A stretch of DNA of 64,000 nt from Hymenobacter cellulosilyticus (GTDB lineage Bacteria > Bacteroidota > Bacteroidia > Cytophagales > Hymenobacteraceae): assembly GCF_022919215.1 (NCBI RefSeq), contig NZ_CP095046.1, forward strand, positions 2,904,501-2,968,500, in the 5' to 3' direction. This document shows positions 44,960 to 56,032 of the stretch, in pieces; the stretch's first letter is position 1, and each line of letters starts with the position of its first letter. Below the pieces are notes generated by a model that had not been told where the DNA came from, searched no databases, and saw only the letters and a program-made list of their open reading frames with translations. A program made the translations under genes and the position numbers.

Positions 44960-47497
44960 ATGGCGACACCTAACCCTGCTTCTTCACCTAACTTTACCGG
45001 CTTTGTGCGCGTGCGCGGAGCCCGGGAACACAACCTCAAAAACGTTGACGTCGACATTCCCCGCGACGCTCTAGTTGTCTTCACCGGCGTCTCGGGCTCG
45101 GGCAAGTCGAGCCTAGCGTTTGGCACACTCTACGCCGAGGCCCAGCGCCGCTACCTGGAATCGGTGTCGCCCTACGCCCGGCGGCTGTTTCACCAGATGG
45201 CCGTGCCCGAGGTGGATAGCATCGACGGGCTGCCACCGGCCGTAGCCCTGCAGCAGCAGCGCGGCACCCCCACCACCCGCTCGTCGGTGGGCTCGGTCAC
45301 GACCCTGTCGAACCTGCTGCGCATGCTCTACTCCCGGGCCGGCGACTACCCCGCGGGCCAGAGCATCGTCTACGCCGAAGGTTTTTCGCCCAATACGCCC
45401 GAAGGGGCCTGCCCGCAGTGCCACGGCCTGGGCCGCATCTACGAAGTCACGGAGCAAACCATGGTGCCCGACCCCACGCTGACGATTCGCGAAAGGGCCA
45501 TTGCGGCCTGGCCCCAGGCCTGGGGCGGCCAAAACCAGCGCGACATCCTTGTCACTTTGGGCTACGACGTGGACACGCCCTGGCAAGACCTGCCGCAGAA
45601 AGACCGGAACTGGATTCTGTTTACCGAAGAGCAGCCCGTGGTGCCCGTGTACCCCGGCTACTCACCAGCCGAAACGCAACGCGCCCTTAAGCGCAAGGAG
45701 CCACCAAACTACATGGGCACCTTCACCGGCGTAAAGCGCCACGTGCTCCACACGTTTGCCACGACCCAAAGCCCCTTGATGAAGAAGCGGGCCTTGCAGT
45801 ACATGCTCAGCACCGAGTGCCCCACCTGCCAGGGCAAGCGCCTGCGGCCCGAGTCGTTGGCTGTCAAGTTTGCCGGTCTCGACATTGCCGACATGGCCCG
45901 CCTGCCGCTCAAGCGGGTGGCCGGCTTGCTCAAACCTTACGCCGACGGCACCGCGGCGGGCCGCAAAAAGCACGACGCGGCCCACCCCGAGCAAACCATT
46001 GTAGCCCAGCGCATCGCCGAGGACCTCTGCGCCCGCCTCACCGTGCTGCTGGATCTGGGGTTGGGCTACTTGGCCCTGGAGCGCAGCACACCCACATTGT
46101 CGCCGGGCGAGCTGCAGCGCTTACGTTTGGCTACCCAGCTGTATTCCAATCTGTTTGGGGTGGTGTATGTGCTTGATGAGCCCTCGGCCGGCCTGCACCC
46201 TTCCGACACGGAGGCCCTGCTCCAAGCCCTGCGCAGCCTGAAAAAAGCCGGCAACTCCCTGTTTGTGGTGGAGCACAACCTGGACGTGGTGCGGCAGGCC
46301 GACTGGCTCGTGGACGTAGGGCCCGCCGCCGGGGAGCAGGGTGGGGAAATACTGTACAGTGGTGCCCCGGCTGGTTTGGCCGACGTGGAAGCGTCCCAGA
46401 CCAAGCGGTTTCTATTCAACGAAGCCGCTGCCGAAGCCCGCACCCCGCGCACCCCCAGCGGCTGGCTCAAGCTGCAGGGCGTCACGCGCAACAACCTGAG
46501 TAACCTCGCCGTGGAGTTTCCGCTGGGCGTGTTTACCACCGTTACGGGCGTGTCGGGCTCGGGTAAATCGAGTCTGGTAAGCCAGGTGCTGGTGGAGCTA
46601 GTAGCCGAAAGCCTGGGCCAAACGGTGGAAGCCGAGGAAGAGGAAACCGACCCGCTGGAGCAAACTGTTCCCGTGGCTACCGGCGGCCGAATCGTGAGTG
46701 GCCTGGAGCAGATCAAGCGGCTGGTGCGCGTGGATCAGAAACCCATTGGCCGCACGCCCCGCTCCAACATGGCTACTTATACCGGCCTGTTTGACCACGT
46801 CCGCAAGCTGTTTGCCGCCACGCCGGCGGCCAAGAAGCGGCGCTACGACGCCGGCCGGTTTTCCTTCAACGTGGCCAAGGGCCGCTGCGAAAACTGCCAG
46901 GGCGAAGGATTCGTGATGGTCGAGCTGCTGTTTTTGCCCAGCGTGTACGCGCCCTGCCCGGTGTGCCACGGGGCCCGCTACAACGCCAAAACCCTGGAAA
47001 TAACCTACCGCGACAAGAACATTGCCGAGGTGCTGGGTCTGACCGTAGACGACGCCTGGGCCTTTTTCGCCGACGAGCCCACCATTCACCGGGCCCTGAC
47101 GGTGCTGCGGGAAGTGGGCTTGGGCTACCTGCGCCTGGGGCAGCCCGCCACGGAGCTGAGCGGGGGCGAGGCCCAGCGCATCAAGCTGGCTACCGAGCTG
47201 CAGCGGGCCCAGCGCGGCAACTCGCTCTACATCCTCGACGAGCCCACCACTGGCCTGCACCCCTCCGACGTGGAAAAGCTGCTCACCCAGCTCGACGGCC
47301 TGGTGGAAGCCGGCAACACGGTCATCGTCGTGGAGCACGACATGCGCGTGGTAGCCGGCTCCGACTGGGTGATGGACGTAGGCCCCGGGGCCGGCGACGA
47401 AGGCGGGCAAGTAGTGGTGGCCGGTCCGCCCGCGGAGGTTGCCAAGGTCAAAGGCAGCCGCACGGCGCCCTATCTGCGGCGGTTTTTGGTGGGGTAG
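44960..47497 (+). CDS. uvrA: UvrA-like ABC ATPase, short class (UvrA2/DrrC type)
   Basis: 845 residues, about 100 shorter than the UvrA of nucleotide excision repair. Two ABC modules are present. The first has Walker [16 protein letters not shown], a Cys pair in ACPQCHGLG, signature [14 protein letters not shown] and Walker [14 protein letters not shown]. The second has Walker [16 protein letters not shown], zinc-finger [20 protein letters not shown]...CPVCHGARY, signature [14 protein letters not shown] and [12 protein letters not shown]. The first module's signature is SPGE in place of SGGE. The UvrB-binding region expected between the first Walker A and signature is shortened, as in UvrA2 proteins linked to tolerance of DNA-binding drugs. 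Intact. Confidence 0.92.
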   Translation: MATPNPASSPNFTGFVRVRGAREHNLKNVDVDIPRDALVVFTGVSGSGKSSLAFGTLYAEAQRRYLESVSPYARRLFHQMAVPEVDSIDGLPPAVALQQQRGTPTTRSSVGSVTTLSNLLRMLYSRAGDYPAGQSIVYAEGFSPNTPEGACPQCHGLGRIYEVTEQTMVPDPTLTIRERAIAAWPQAWGGQNQRDILVTLGYDVDTPWQDLPQKDRNWILFTEEQPVVPVYPGYSPAETQRALKRKEPPNYMGTFTGVKRHVLHTFATTQSPLMKKRALQYMLSTECPTCQGKRLRPESLAVKFAGLDIADMARLPLKRVAGLLKPYADGTAAGRKKHDAAHPEQTIVAQRIAEDLCARLTVLLDLGLGYLALERSTPTLSPGELQRLRLATQLYSNLFGVVYVLDEPSAGLHPSDTEALLQALRSLKKAGNSLFVVEHNLDVVRQADWLVDVGPAAGEQGGEILYSGAPAGLADVEASQTKRFLFNEAAAEARTPRTPSGWLKLQGVTRNNLSNLAVEFPLGVFTTVTGVSGSGKSSLVSQVLVELVAESLGQTVEAEEEETDPLEQTVPVATGGRIVSGLEQIKRLVRVDQKPIGRTPRSNMATYTGLFDHVRKLFAATPAAKKRRYDAGRFSFNVAKGRCENCQGEGFVMVELLFLPSVYAPCPVCHGARYNAKTLEITYRDKNIAEVLGLTVDDAWAFFADEPTIHRALTVLREVGLGYLRLGQPATELSGGEAQRIKLATELQRAQRGNSLYILDEPTTGLHPSDVEKLLTQLDGLVEAGNTVIVVEHDMRVVAGSDWVMDVGPGAGDEGGQVVVAGPPAEVAKVKGSRTAPYLRRFLVG

Positions 47498-47645
47498 AGT
47501 AGAGGCTACATCTACTGAGTTCGGCCAGCACACTGTGGAATCGGCTTCGGAACTGAAAATACGCTGGATTTCAGGCACAGCCGCTTTTTCGGCCCGGCGG
47601 CCCGGAATATAGTGGACCTTCGGCGCAGAAAAGCCGTAATGAGGA

Positions 47646-48242
47646 ATGTCTGCCCATACATTATATATGCTGATAGGAATGGCCTTTCTGGAAGAGTTTC
47701 TGCGTAACCCCGCCACCGTGGGCTCGATGGTGCCCAGTTCCCGTGAGCTGACCGACAAAGTCACGGAGCCCATAGACTTTGCCACTGCTGCCTGCATCGT
47801 GGAGTATGGTCCTGGCACGGGCGTTTTTACGGATATCCTGATGGCCCGCCGCCGGCCCGAAACCGTGCTGGTGCTGATAGAGGTGAGCCGCCGGTTTTGC
47901 CAGCTGCTGCAGGAGCGCTACGCCGGCCACCCCAACGTGCACGTCATCCACGGCTCGGCCGACCAAACGGCCCAATATCTGCGGCCCCTGGGCGTCGACA
48001 AAGTTGATTACGTGGTTAGCGGCCTGCCTTTCTCGTCGTTGCCGCGCCGCCTGGGCTGGCGCATTCTGGAGCACACCAGCCAACTGCTCCGCCCCGAGGG
48101 CCGGCTGATTCTGTTTCAGTATTCACTGCGCAATACGCGGCTGTTCGAGCGGTTTTTCCGGCCGGTAGGGCAGGAGCACGTCCTGCTGAACCTGCCCCCG
48201 GCTTACGTTTTGACCTACGAGCCCAAACCCGCCGACAGCTAG
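47646..48242 (+). CDS. Class I SAM methyltransferase, phospholipid N-methyltransferase-like
   Basis: 198 residues. FLEEFLRNPATVGSMVPSSREL is the N-terminal pattern shared by PmtA-like and rRNA-dimethylase-like proteins. IVEYGPGTGVFTDIL is the SAM motif I, VHVIHGSADQTAQYL motif II-III and DYVVSGLPFSSLPRR the NLPF-like motif IV (here SGLPF). These fit the small phospholipid methyltransferase group; substrate is an inference. The ATG at 47646 is used, but 47679 would also leave the family N-terminus complete. Confidence 0.85.
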   Translation: MSAHTLYMLIGMAFLEEFLRNPATVGSMVPSSRELTDKVTEPIDFATAACIVEYGPGTGVFTDILMARRRPETVLVLIEVSRRFCQLLQERYAGHPNVHVIHGSADQTAQYLRPLGVDKVDYVVSGLPFSSLPRRLGWRILEHTSQLLRPEGRLILFQYSLRNTRLFERFFRPVGQEHVLLNLPPAYVLTYEPKPADS

Positions 48243-48417
48243 CCTGCGTCCGTCGCCACGCGGTACTCCGGGTCTTTCACGATGTTGACCTCCATTAGGG
48301 GCCGGTAAAGGCGGAGGCTGGGTACCACGCAAAGGTCCCGGCGGGCGTTGCTCACAAGGAAAGCAACCCCCGCCGGTACCAGTTCAATCCCCAAAATGTA
48401 GCCGCAAGATTTAGTCA
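48239..48417 (-). CDS. Possible small protein (about 58 residues)
   Basis: An open frame that could start at a TTG overlapping the end of the T9SS gene and stop next to the methyltransferase stop. It reads YILGIELVPAGVAFLVSNAR and later LMEVNIVKDPEYRVATDAG. The composition is protein-like and the frame fills the gap, but there is no ATG and no known family. A start frameshift cannot be excluded. Confidence 0.3.
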
Positions 48418-49639
48418 ACCCGCACCCGACCGGTGCTGCGCTGCCCGGCTGCTGTCGTAGCTTCCACTACGTACAGGCCCGCGCGCAAACCCCGCAACGC
48501 CGTAGTCGGCTGGCCGGTAAAGGCTGTTCCGGTAGCCACCTGCCGGCCCAGCAGGTCCCGCACGACGAGCTGCACGGCCTGCCGCTCCCCGGGCAGCTCC
48601 AGGTTCAGGCGGCCATCCGTTACGGGGTTTGGGTACACCTGCAGTGCGCCGGCACTGGTCTGGGCTTGGCGCACCCCGGTGATGGTTCCCAAGCTTTCTT
48701 CGCCGGTAAACCAGATGCTGAACCAGTTGCGCAGCGTGCTGTAGGTGGCGTCGGTGTGGTAGAGCAGCAGGGCCGGCTGAGACGAATTCTCGCGGTAGAA
48801 GGCCGTCTGGTATATATCCCGGTGCTGTATGGCTTGCTTCATTTGCAGGGCATGCAGCACCACCGCCGGGGCTGGCTGCCTATTGATGTAGGCGCTGTCA
48901 ATTTCGTGGATATGAGTGCGCACCATCAGAACCGGAACCGCGACGCTGCCACCGGCAGACTTGGGAAGCCTCAGCGTGCCGTAGCCCACCACGTCGTCCT
49001 GGGTAGCACTGTAGTGGGGTAGCCGGATGCCCTTCGCGTTCAGGCCTAAGTCCTGCACTGTTATTTCCACCCAGTGCCGGTCGTAATAGATGGTTCGCTT
49101 GGAGGTAGTAGCGGTGAGCGGTAGGGGCGGGTAGGTACGATTATCGCGCCGGTCAACCTGTTCCGGTAGCACTAGAAAGCCCCCTGCACTTCCGCTATAG
49201 GCTGGAATGGGCCACTGCTGCCGGGGTAAGGGCTGCCATGAGTTTTGTAGGCCGCTGGGAGTAGAAATTTCATATTGCTGCCCGGTAAAGTTGCGCCAGA
49301 GCCCGGGGAGGAGAAGGCGTAGTCCCGGGGCCTGTGGGCGGACAGCGTATAACCGCGCGTATCATTGGCAAAAGGTCCCGTAGCAGGGGGGGCAAAATAG
49401 GTCTGCTCCAGCGCCGATGAATCGGCCGTGAGCGTGCGGTAGTCCCACACCTGGTTGGGTCCCGGCTGGGGCAGCACGAAGTCGGGGTGCTGGCCGCCGT
49501 GCATGGGCAGATACCGGTCTACGGCCGTGGGACTGGCCGGGAAGTTGGCTTGCGTGAGCGTAATGGGCCCGGTCTGGGCCGAGGCAGTCAAGCCGGTCAG
49601 CAGAGCGCCTAGCAGGGCTGCGGGTAGCAAATACTTCAT
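48411..49639 (-). CDS. Secreted protein with type A T9SS sorting domain, one frameshift
   Basis: 409 residues after correction. Signal peptide MKYLLPAALLGALLTGLTASAQ. The middle part is beta-rich with no recognised enzyme motif. The C-terminal 80 residues form a Por-type sorting domain: VYPNPVTDGRLNLELPGE, VRDLLGRQVATG, LRGLRAGLYVVEA and a final VRVD. It is exported across both membranes by type IX secretion. The frame breaks near 49297 (CTCCCCGGGCTC). One extra base gives LWRNFTGQQYEISTPSGLQN and carries on through GGFLVLPEQVDRRDN. Function unknown. Confidence 0.88.
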
Positions 49640-49823
49640 AAGGAGAAAGGATAAGCTGAAAGCAAATAAAAGCCAACCCAGTGCCGGCCTACGACGCCAT
49701 GACCGTTCTGCCGGTCCCGGCGTTGCGCGGAGTATTCGCTTTATTTCTACCTCTAAAAAAGTTGCCCGGCTGTGCCTGCTTGTTCGGTATGTAAGGGCGG
49801 GTTATTTACTGATTCCAAGCGCC

Positions 49824-50677
49824 TTAATCAAAGATAATCGTCTTGTTGTGGTGCACGAAGACCTGTTCGGCAAATACCAGCTGCAGGGAGCGGGCCAGCA
49901 CGATTTTCTCCACGTCGCGGCCGGCCTGGGCCATTTCGCTGGCACTCTGGGTGTGGTCAATCGGGATGACGCTCTGGGCAATAATGGGGCCCTGGTCGAG
50001 CTGCTCATTCACGAAGTGGGCCGTAGCGCCAATGATTTTCACGCCCGGGCGTAGGCCTGGGCATACGGGCTGGCGCCCACGAAGGCGGGCAGAAAGGAGT
50101 GGTGAATGTTGATGAGCCGGTTGGCGTAGTGCGCCACAAATTCCGAGGACAAAATGCGCATGTACTTGGCCAGCACCACAAACTCGGGCCGGTAGCCGGC
50201 CAATACCGCCAGCACTTCCTGCTCGTGGGCTTCGCGGGTTTTGCCCTCGTGGGTGATGTAGTGGAAGGGCAACCCAAACTGCCGGGTGATGTCGCCCAGC
50301 CGGGGATAGTTGCTGACCACGGCCAGCACCCGGGCATTAAGCTCCCCGAAGGCATGGCGCACCAGCAGCTCGCTCAGGCAGTGGTGCTCCTTGGTGGCCA
50401 TCAGCACAATGTTTTTGGCCCGGTTGTCGGACAGGCGGATGTCGGCCGCGGCGGGCAGGGCCTGGCGCAGTTCGTGCACCAGGGTTTCGGCCTCGAAAGG
50501 TCCGGCAAACTCGGTGCGCATGAAAAACGTGTTGTCGGCGCGCTCCACAAACTCCCCGTTGCGCAGAATATTGAGGCCGTGGGCAAACAGCACCCCGGTG
50601 ATTTTGTAGACCAGACCCGGCTCATCGGAGCAGCGAATCAGCAGAATATGGGACGCGGGAGCAGCAGTTGTCGACAC
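49824..50677 (-). CDS. purU: Formyltetrahydrofolate deformylase PurU, one frameshift
   Basis: 284 residues after correction, close to E. coli PurU. An N-terminal ACT domain (HILLIRCSDEPGLVYKITGV) is followed by the formyl-hydrolase domain: NIVLMATKEHHCLSELLVRH, VVLAKYMRILSSEF and the catalytic Asn-His pair in NIHHSFLPAFVGASPY, with the Asp in NEQLDQGPIIAQ. It releases formate from 10-formyl-THF, balancing one-carbon pools. The frame breaks near 50048 (GCCCGGGCGTG). One extra G gives YARGVKIIGATAHF. I used the GTG at 50677; a TTG further upstream gives an unlikely extension. Confidence 0.95.
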
Positions 50678-51085
50678 GGAACAGGAACTTAAGCCAAACA
50701 CAAACGGCGTAAATGTAACCGCCCGCCCGGGTTTTGCCGCAGGGGCCGTGGCCAAAGTTGCCGCCGCTCCGCTCCGCGGGCCCTGCCGGGCGACTGTTAT
50801 GCGGAGCCTGCCAGCAGGTGGGATAAGCGTGGGGCCTAGGAAGTGTCACAAGAATGTCCGGTCCTGCGCCGGCTTCCATCTGAATTGAGGAGGCCGGTAA
50901 ACCCCTGGGCTGCTGGCGTATTCGCCCGGCTTGCTTTGCACCGGTTACCCAATTGGTCCGGCCACGGGATGGACGGCGGAGTTTCATAGTTGGCGGCTTA
51001 GGTTGCAACTGCTACCTTCAAAGTGGAGTATAGTCCTGGGCAGTGCGGGTCGCGCCGGCTTTTTCTTTCATCTGAGTTGTCATCT
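50678..51085. other. Divergent intergenic region
   Basis: 408 bases between the start of purU (leftward) and the RsbQ-like gene (rightward), so it holds both promoters. I see no clear TAnnTTTG element, hairpin or short gene. Confidence 0.4.
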
Positions 51086-51906
51086 ATGGACGTTTTGAGG
51101 CGTAACAATGTCACCGTTTCCGGATCTGGTGCGCAGGCCATGGTGTTTGTGCACGGCTTCGGCTGCGACCAGCACATGTGGCGCCTGGTGGCCCGGCCTT
51201 CGAGGAGCACTACCGCGTGGTGCTACTCGACCTGGTGGGAGCGGGACAGTCGGAGCTGGCGGCCTACGAGCCGGCGCGCTACGACACGCTGGCCGCCCAC
51301 GCCGCCGACATCCTCGAAGTGCTGGCCGTGCTAGAGCTGCAGGACGTGGTATTTGTGGGCCATTCGGTGAGTGCCATGATTGGGGTGCTGGCTGCCATCC
51401 GGGAGCCCGCCCGTATTGCCCGCCTGGTCCTGGTAGCCCCTTCACCCCGCTACCTGAATGACGCCGGATACAACGGCGGCTTCGAGGCCGACGACATTGA
51501 CGAGCTGCTGCAGGCCATGGACAGCAACTACCTGGGGTGGTCGGGAGCCATTACGCCCGTCATTATGGGCCACCCGGAGCGGCCCGAGCTTGCTGCTGAG
51601 CTCAACAACAGCTTTTGCCGCACCGACCCGACCATTGCCCGCCACTTTGCCCGCGTTACGTTTCTGTCCGACAACCGGGTTGATGTGCCCCTGGTAACCA
51701 CACCGGCGCTTATTCTGCAGTGCGCCTACGATGCCCTGGCTCCGCTGGCCGTGGGCCATTACCTGCAGCGGCATATGCCCGCGGCCGAGCTGGTCATTCT
51801 CGATACCTCGGGTCACTGTCCGCACCTGAGCGCGCCGGAAGCTACCACCGAGGCCATGCTTCATTTCTTAGGCCTGAAAGCCCTTTTGCCGGATGAGCCC
51901 CGCTGA
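51086..51906 (+). CDS. rsbQ: RsbQ-like alpha/beta hydrolase, one frameshift
   Basis: 273 residues after correction. Close along its length to Bacillus RsbQ and the plant karrikin/strigolactone receptors KAI2/D14 as I know them: FVHGFGCDQHMW, VAPAFEEHYRVVLLDLVGAG, FVGHSVSAMIG with nucleophile Ser94, NNSFCRTDPTIARHFA, ILQCAYDALAP (Asp near 220) and GHCPHLSAPE (His near 248). The catalytic triad is complete. The frame breaks near 51195 (GTGGCCCGGCC) and one C mends it. In Bacillus, RsbQ is needed by the PAS-domain phosphatase RsbP. Here its stop overlaps the start of a PAS histidine kinase by 14 bases, which strongly suggests that it makes or delivers a small ligand for that PAS domain. Confidence 0.93.
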
Positions 51907-53070
51907 GGAAGAGCCGCTGCCGGAACTCGACCTGCGGCTCACCGAGGAAAGCGTAGAGGACCTCTACGAGCAGGCTCCCTGCGGCTACTGCTCCTGCCTG
52001 CCCGATGGTACCCTGGTTAAAATCAACCAGACGCTGCTGACTTGGCTGGGCTATGCTCGCGAGGACCTGGTGGCCCGCCGCTGCCTGCAGGAGCTGCTTA
52101 CCGTGGGCGGCCGCCTGCACTACGAATCGTTTTGTGCTCCGCTGCTACTGCTGCAGGGGCAGGTGCGCGAAATCAGCTACCAGCTGCGCCTGCCCGATGG
52201 CCGGACGCTGCCAGTTCTGCTCAGCGCTGTGCTGCTGCGCGACGCCAACGGGCAGCCCCTGGTTATCCGCGCCACGCTGTTCGACATCACCGAGCGGCGC
52301 AAGTACGAGCAGGAACTACTGCGGGCCCGGGCCGAAGCCGAAAGTCAGCGGACTTTGCTAAAGGTTCAAAACGAGCAGCTTACCCGCATCAACGGGGAGC
52401 TGGACAACTTCGTGTACACGGCCTCGCACGACCTGAAGCAGCCGGCCAGCAACATGCAGGGCCTGTTTGAGGAGCTGAAGCGCACTGCCTCTTTCCACGA
52501 CCCGAGGCGGCCCACATGCTGGCCATGTTCGACGATGCCCTGCGCCAGATTCTGAGCACCATCGACGGCATGACCGAAGTGGTGCAGCTACAGCGCCAGC
52601 TCGACCAGGTGCCCGGGGAAAGTATTGAGCTGCAGCCCATCACCGAGGAAATCATTCGCAACCTGCAGCCCATGCAGGCGGCCGTCGACTTCTCTCTCGA
52701 TTTCAGCGCCGCCCCGCGCCTGCACATGACGCGGCCGGCCCTGCACAGCCTGCTGTATAATTTGTTGAGCAACGCAGTGAAGTATGCTTACCCCGGCCGT
52801 CGCCCGCACGTGTGGATCAGCACGGCCCAAACCACCAACGACCTGGTGCTCAGTGTGCGCGACAATGGCCTGGGCATCGACCTGCAGCGCCACGGGCAGG
52901 AGCTTTTTCAGCTGTTTCGCCGTTTCCACCCCGAGGTGCCGGGCTCGGGCGTAGGCCTGTATCTGGTCAACCGGCTGGTGCGCCAGGCCAACGGCCGCCT
53001 GGAAGTCGACAGCGTGCTGGATGAAGGCACTACATTCCGGATATTTTTCCCGCTGCCCGCCGCCGGCTAG
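51893..53070 (+). CDS. PAS-domain sensor histidine kinase coupled to RsbQ-like hydrolase, one frameshift
   Basis: 392 residues after correction, no membrane segment, so a cytoplasmic sensor. A PAS domain occupies about residues 15-140 (LYEQAPCGYCSCLPDGTLVK, LLTWLGYAREDLVARRC, VIRATLFDITERRKYEQEL). A coiled linker follows, then a HisKA box with the phospho-His in DNFVYTASHDLKQPASNMQG. The HATPase domain shows LLYNLLSNAVKYAYP (N), LSVRDNGLGIDL (G1) and GSGVGLYLVNRLV (G2). The frame breaks near 52505 (GACCCGAGG). One C gives FHDPEAAHMLAMFDDALRQ. No receiver gene is adjacent. Translational coupling to the hydrolase implies that PAS senses its product. The stop is one base from the convergent gene. 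Confidence 0.93.
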
Positions 53071-53071
53071 C

Positions 53072-55865
53072 TTACTGCACTACTTCCAGCCAGCCTTTGG
53101 TAGCGGCTTCCTGGCTGCCGGCCGGGCGCAGCAGATAGTAATAAACGCCCGGAGCAGCCCCCAGGCCCCAGTCGTTCTGGTAGTTACTGCTCTGGTACAC
53201 CTTCTGGCCCAGCGCGAGTAAATTTCCAGGCTCCAGGGCCCCGGCTCAGCTCGTTGATGACGAAAGTATCGTTACGATGGTCGCCGTTGGGGTAATAATG
53301 TTGGGCGCGAAAAAGCACGACTCGTAGCTTACGCTGCGGCTGGCTGTGCGGGAGGAGCAGGGCGTGGTGATTTGCAGGGAATACACCCCGGGCCGACTGA
53401 CTTGCAACGTGGCGCCAGTAGAGCCATCCGACCAGCGCCGCTCCACGCCCGGCCCACTAACGTCCGGAGCCCGCAGCACCAGCGTTTTCTCCAGACATAG
53501 TGTCGTGTCGGCCCCGAGCGTGAAACTGGGAGCCAGCGGGGCTGTTTGCACCAGCAGAGAGTCGCGGCTGGTGCAGCCGCCGGTGTAAGTGAGTAGCACC
53601 TTGTAGTAGCCCGGTCCGCTGACGACGATATCGGGCGTGGTAGCGCCGGTGTTCCACTGGTAAGTCAGCGCGTCGGGGTTCAGGGCTGTAAGGCGAAGAA
53701 CCGTACCGGGACACAGCAGCGTGTCGCCACTTACGGAGGCTACCTTAGCCGTGGGCGGGCCTACGGTGTGCTGGCTGGTCAGCGTGCAGCCGTTGGCAAA
53801 GGTAGCCGTGACGGAATACGTGCCCGCCTGACTTACGAGCAGTGTCGGGGTGGTTTCGCCGCTGCTCCAGCGGTAGCCCGTTACGGCCGCGCCGCTGGCA
53901 GTTGCCGTGAGCGTCGTGCTCTGGCCGGGGCACAGCTGCTGCCGCCCGCTGATGCTAAGCATATTGCCGACGACTACCACCTGGGCCGAAACGGTGCAGC
54001 CCGCCGAGTACTGAGCCGTGACAGAATACGTGCCGGGCTGCGTAACGCGGATAGTAGGAGTGGTAGCGCCCGTGTTCCAGCGCAGGCTGCGGGCTCCCGT
54101 GGCCGTGGCCACCAGCTCTGCCGAGGTGCCGGGGCACAGCGGTTCGGTGCCACCGCTAAGCTGCACGCCAGGCACGATGCTGCGCACCCGGTAGGTTTCG
54201 GTGAGCGTGTAGCCCCCGGCAAAAGTGGCTGTGACTGAGTAAATGCCGGCCTGGCTCACGCTGATGCTCGCCGTGGTGGCCCCGGTGCTCCAGCGGTAGC
54301 CCGTTGCGGTGCCGGTAGTGGTGGCCGTAAGCTGCACCTGCCCGCCGCCGCACACGACCGAGTCGCCGCTGATGGTCAAGCTGTTGTAGGCCCCATCCGG
54401 GCCACGAAGCTCGGAATTCCTATGACGGGGCCGTTGATGCTCAGGCCCGGGCTAGTGCCGAGCTTGACGGGATATTCAAAGACCTCTCCACCGATATAAG
54501 TGGTGTGCCCCGGGCCTACGGCAATGCAGATACCATTGTCGGTGCGGCGGCCCGCAGCCGGCGTTGCCCAGCGCCAGACGCCGCCGGAGGTGAGCATGGC
54601 CGTAAACCCGTCGTGGTCACCTATGCTGGTAAGCGAGGGTAGAGGGCCAAACTGGGCCGTGCGTTCAAAAGAGCCCGTTACGAAGCAGTTGCCGCTGGCG
54701 TCCAAGGCTAGATTATTCGCGAAGTCATTGCCAGTTCCCCCGGCCTGTACGCCCCATTGGTAGGTGCCGGCCGGGTCGAGCTTCGCTATGAAAGCATCAT
54801 TGGCGGAAGCAGTCAACTTGGTTGAGCCCAGCGTGATGGAGCCAAAAAAGCCCCCGGAAATATATGGGTTGCCCGCCGCATCAGCAGCTATTTTTAGGCT
54901 TCCATGGCCAGAGTTTCCGTATCCCGACCCGCCAATATTTCCGGTAATGCCAGTAGACCAGCGTAAGGTGCCTTGGTCAGTAAGTTTGGCGACAAAGCCG
55001 CCGGGTTTCGTTAGATTGAAGGGGCCGGTAGTAGTGGGGCTAATATACGCCTGGCCGGCCAGCAGTAGATTTCCCCCGGCATCGAGGGTAATGCCGCTGC
55101 CCATGTAGCCGCCCCCGCTACCCCTGACTTAGCCCACTGCCAAGCTCCCTGGGAATTGATTTTGGCTACGAATACTTCCGAGGCTGGTTTATTGTTGGCC
55201 ATAACGGCCGGAAGCAAAACGTTGCCAAAGGCCGCCGCGGAGGCATAGTCTCCGGTAATGTAAGCGTTGCCCGCCGCATCAGCCGCAATGTCCCAGCTAT
55301 CATCCTGGCCCACGCCGCCGCCCTTGGTTGCCCAGAGCCAGTTGCCATTCGGGTCCAGCTTCGCTACAAATACTTCGGCGCTGTTGGAATCAAGGCCATT
55401 GACGGAATTAACGAGCGAAATGGCCCCAAACGAAATTGTTGGACTCAGAAATGTACCAGTGATGTAGAGGTTGCCGGCCGCATCCCGCGCAATGGCATAC
55501 CCAAAATCAATATAATTTCCCCCGGCCTGGGCAACCCAGACCACGCCGCCGGCCGGATTAACCTTGACTACCAAAATGTCGGTTTTGGCCGATGTAATCG
55601 TGGCCGAGCCATATAGGGCCGTGCCAGAATACTCACCAACGATATAGCTGTTGCCGGCCGCGTCCACAACCATATCGTAGATAAAGGAAAAGGCGTTGGG
55701 GCCCGTGCCCACGGGCACGGCCATTTCGAAAGCAGGAGCCTGGGCCCGGGCCCCAGCCGGTACCATCAGCAGGCTGCCAAATGCGAGAAACAGGGCCAGG
55801 AGTATCCGGCAGGAAGGTAGTAAAGAAGACAAGCGAATACTCGTAAATTGGATAACAGGACCCAT
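53072..55865 (-). CDS. SBBP/Ig-like repeat surface protein with type B T9SS (CHU_C) domain, five frameshifts
   Basis: 932 residues after correction. Signal peptide (LLALFLAFGSLLMVPAGARAQ). Residues 45-490 are SBBP beta-propeller-like repeats (DAAGNSYIVGEY, DAAGNLYITGTF, DASGNCFVTGSF, FVAKLDPNGNWLWATKGGG). Five Ig-like units follow, each with a Cys near the start and WSTGATT...VSQAGIYSVTATFA..GC. The end is a gliding-motility-type CHU_C domain (FFAPNIITPNGDHRNDTFV, YSRWGQKVYQS, GVYYYLLRP). Single bases are missing near 55110, 54395, 53295, 53245 and 53215, the last three inside 80 bases. Adding five bases makes the length exactly 933 codons. Secreted adhesin or surface structural protein by architecture. 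Confidence 0.88.
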
Positions 55866-56032
55866 GCACTAGGCGGCTTTCTGGCAAATTCGGGCAGCAA
55901 GAGCCGCATAACAAAGAAGGTTGGGCAAAGCTACGACATCGGCCCCGGTCATTTATACCCAATTCGATATATAGAATGGTTTGTAAAGCGCGACAGTAGC
56001 CACCAGTTGGCGCTACTGCTTATGTTTGGCTC

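Noticed and set aside
46598..47818. 406-residue minus-strand frame under the UvrA-like gene
   Set aside because: Shadow of the second ATPase module; no domain.
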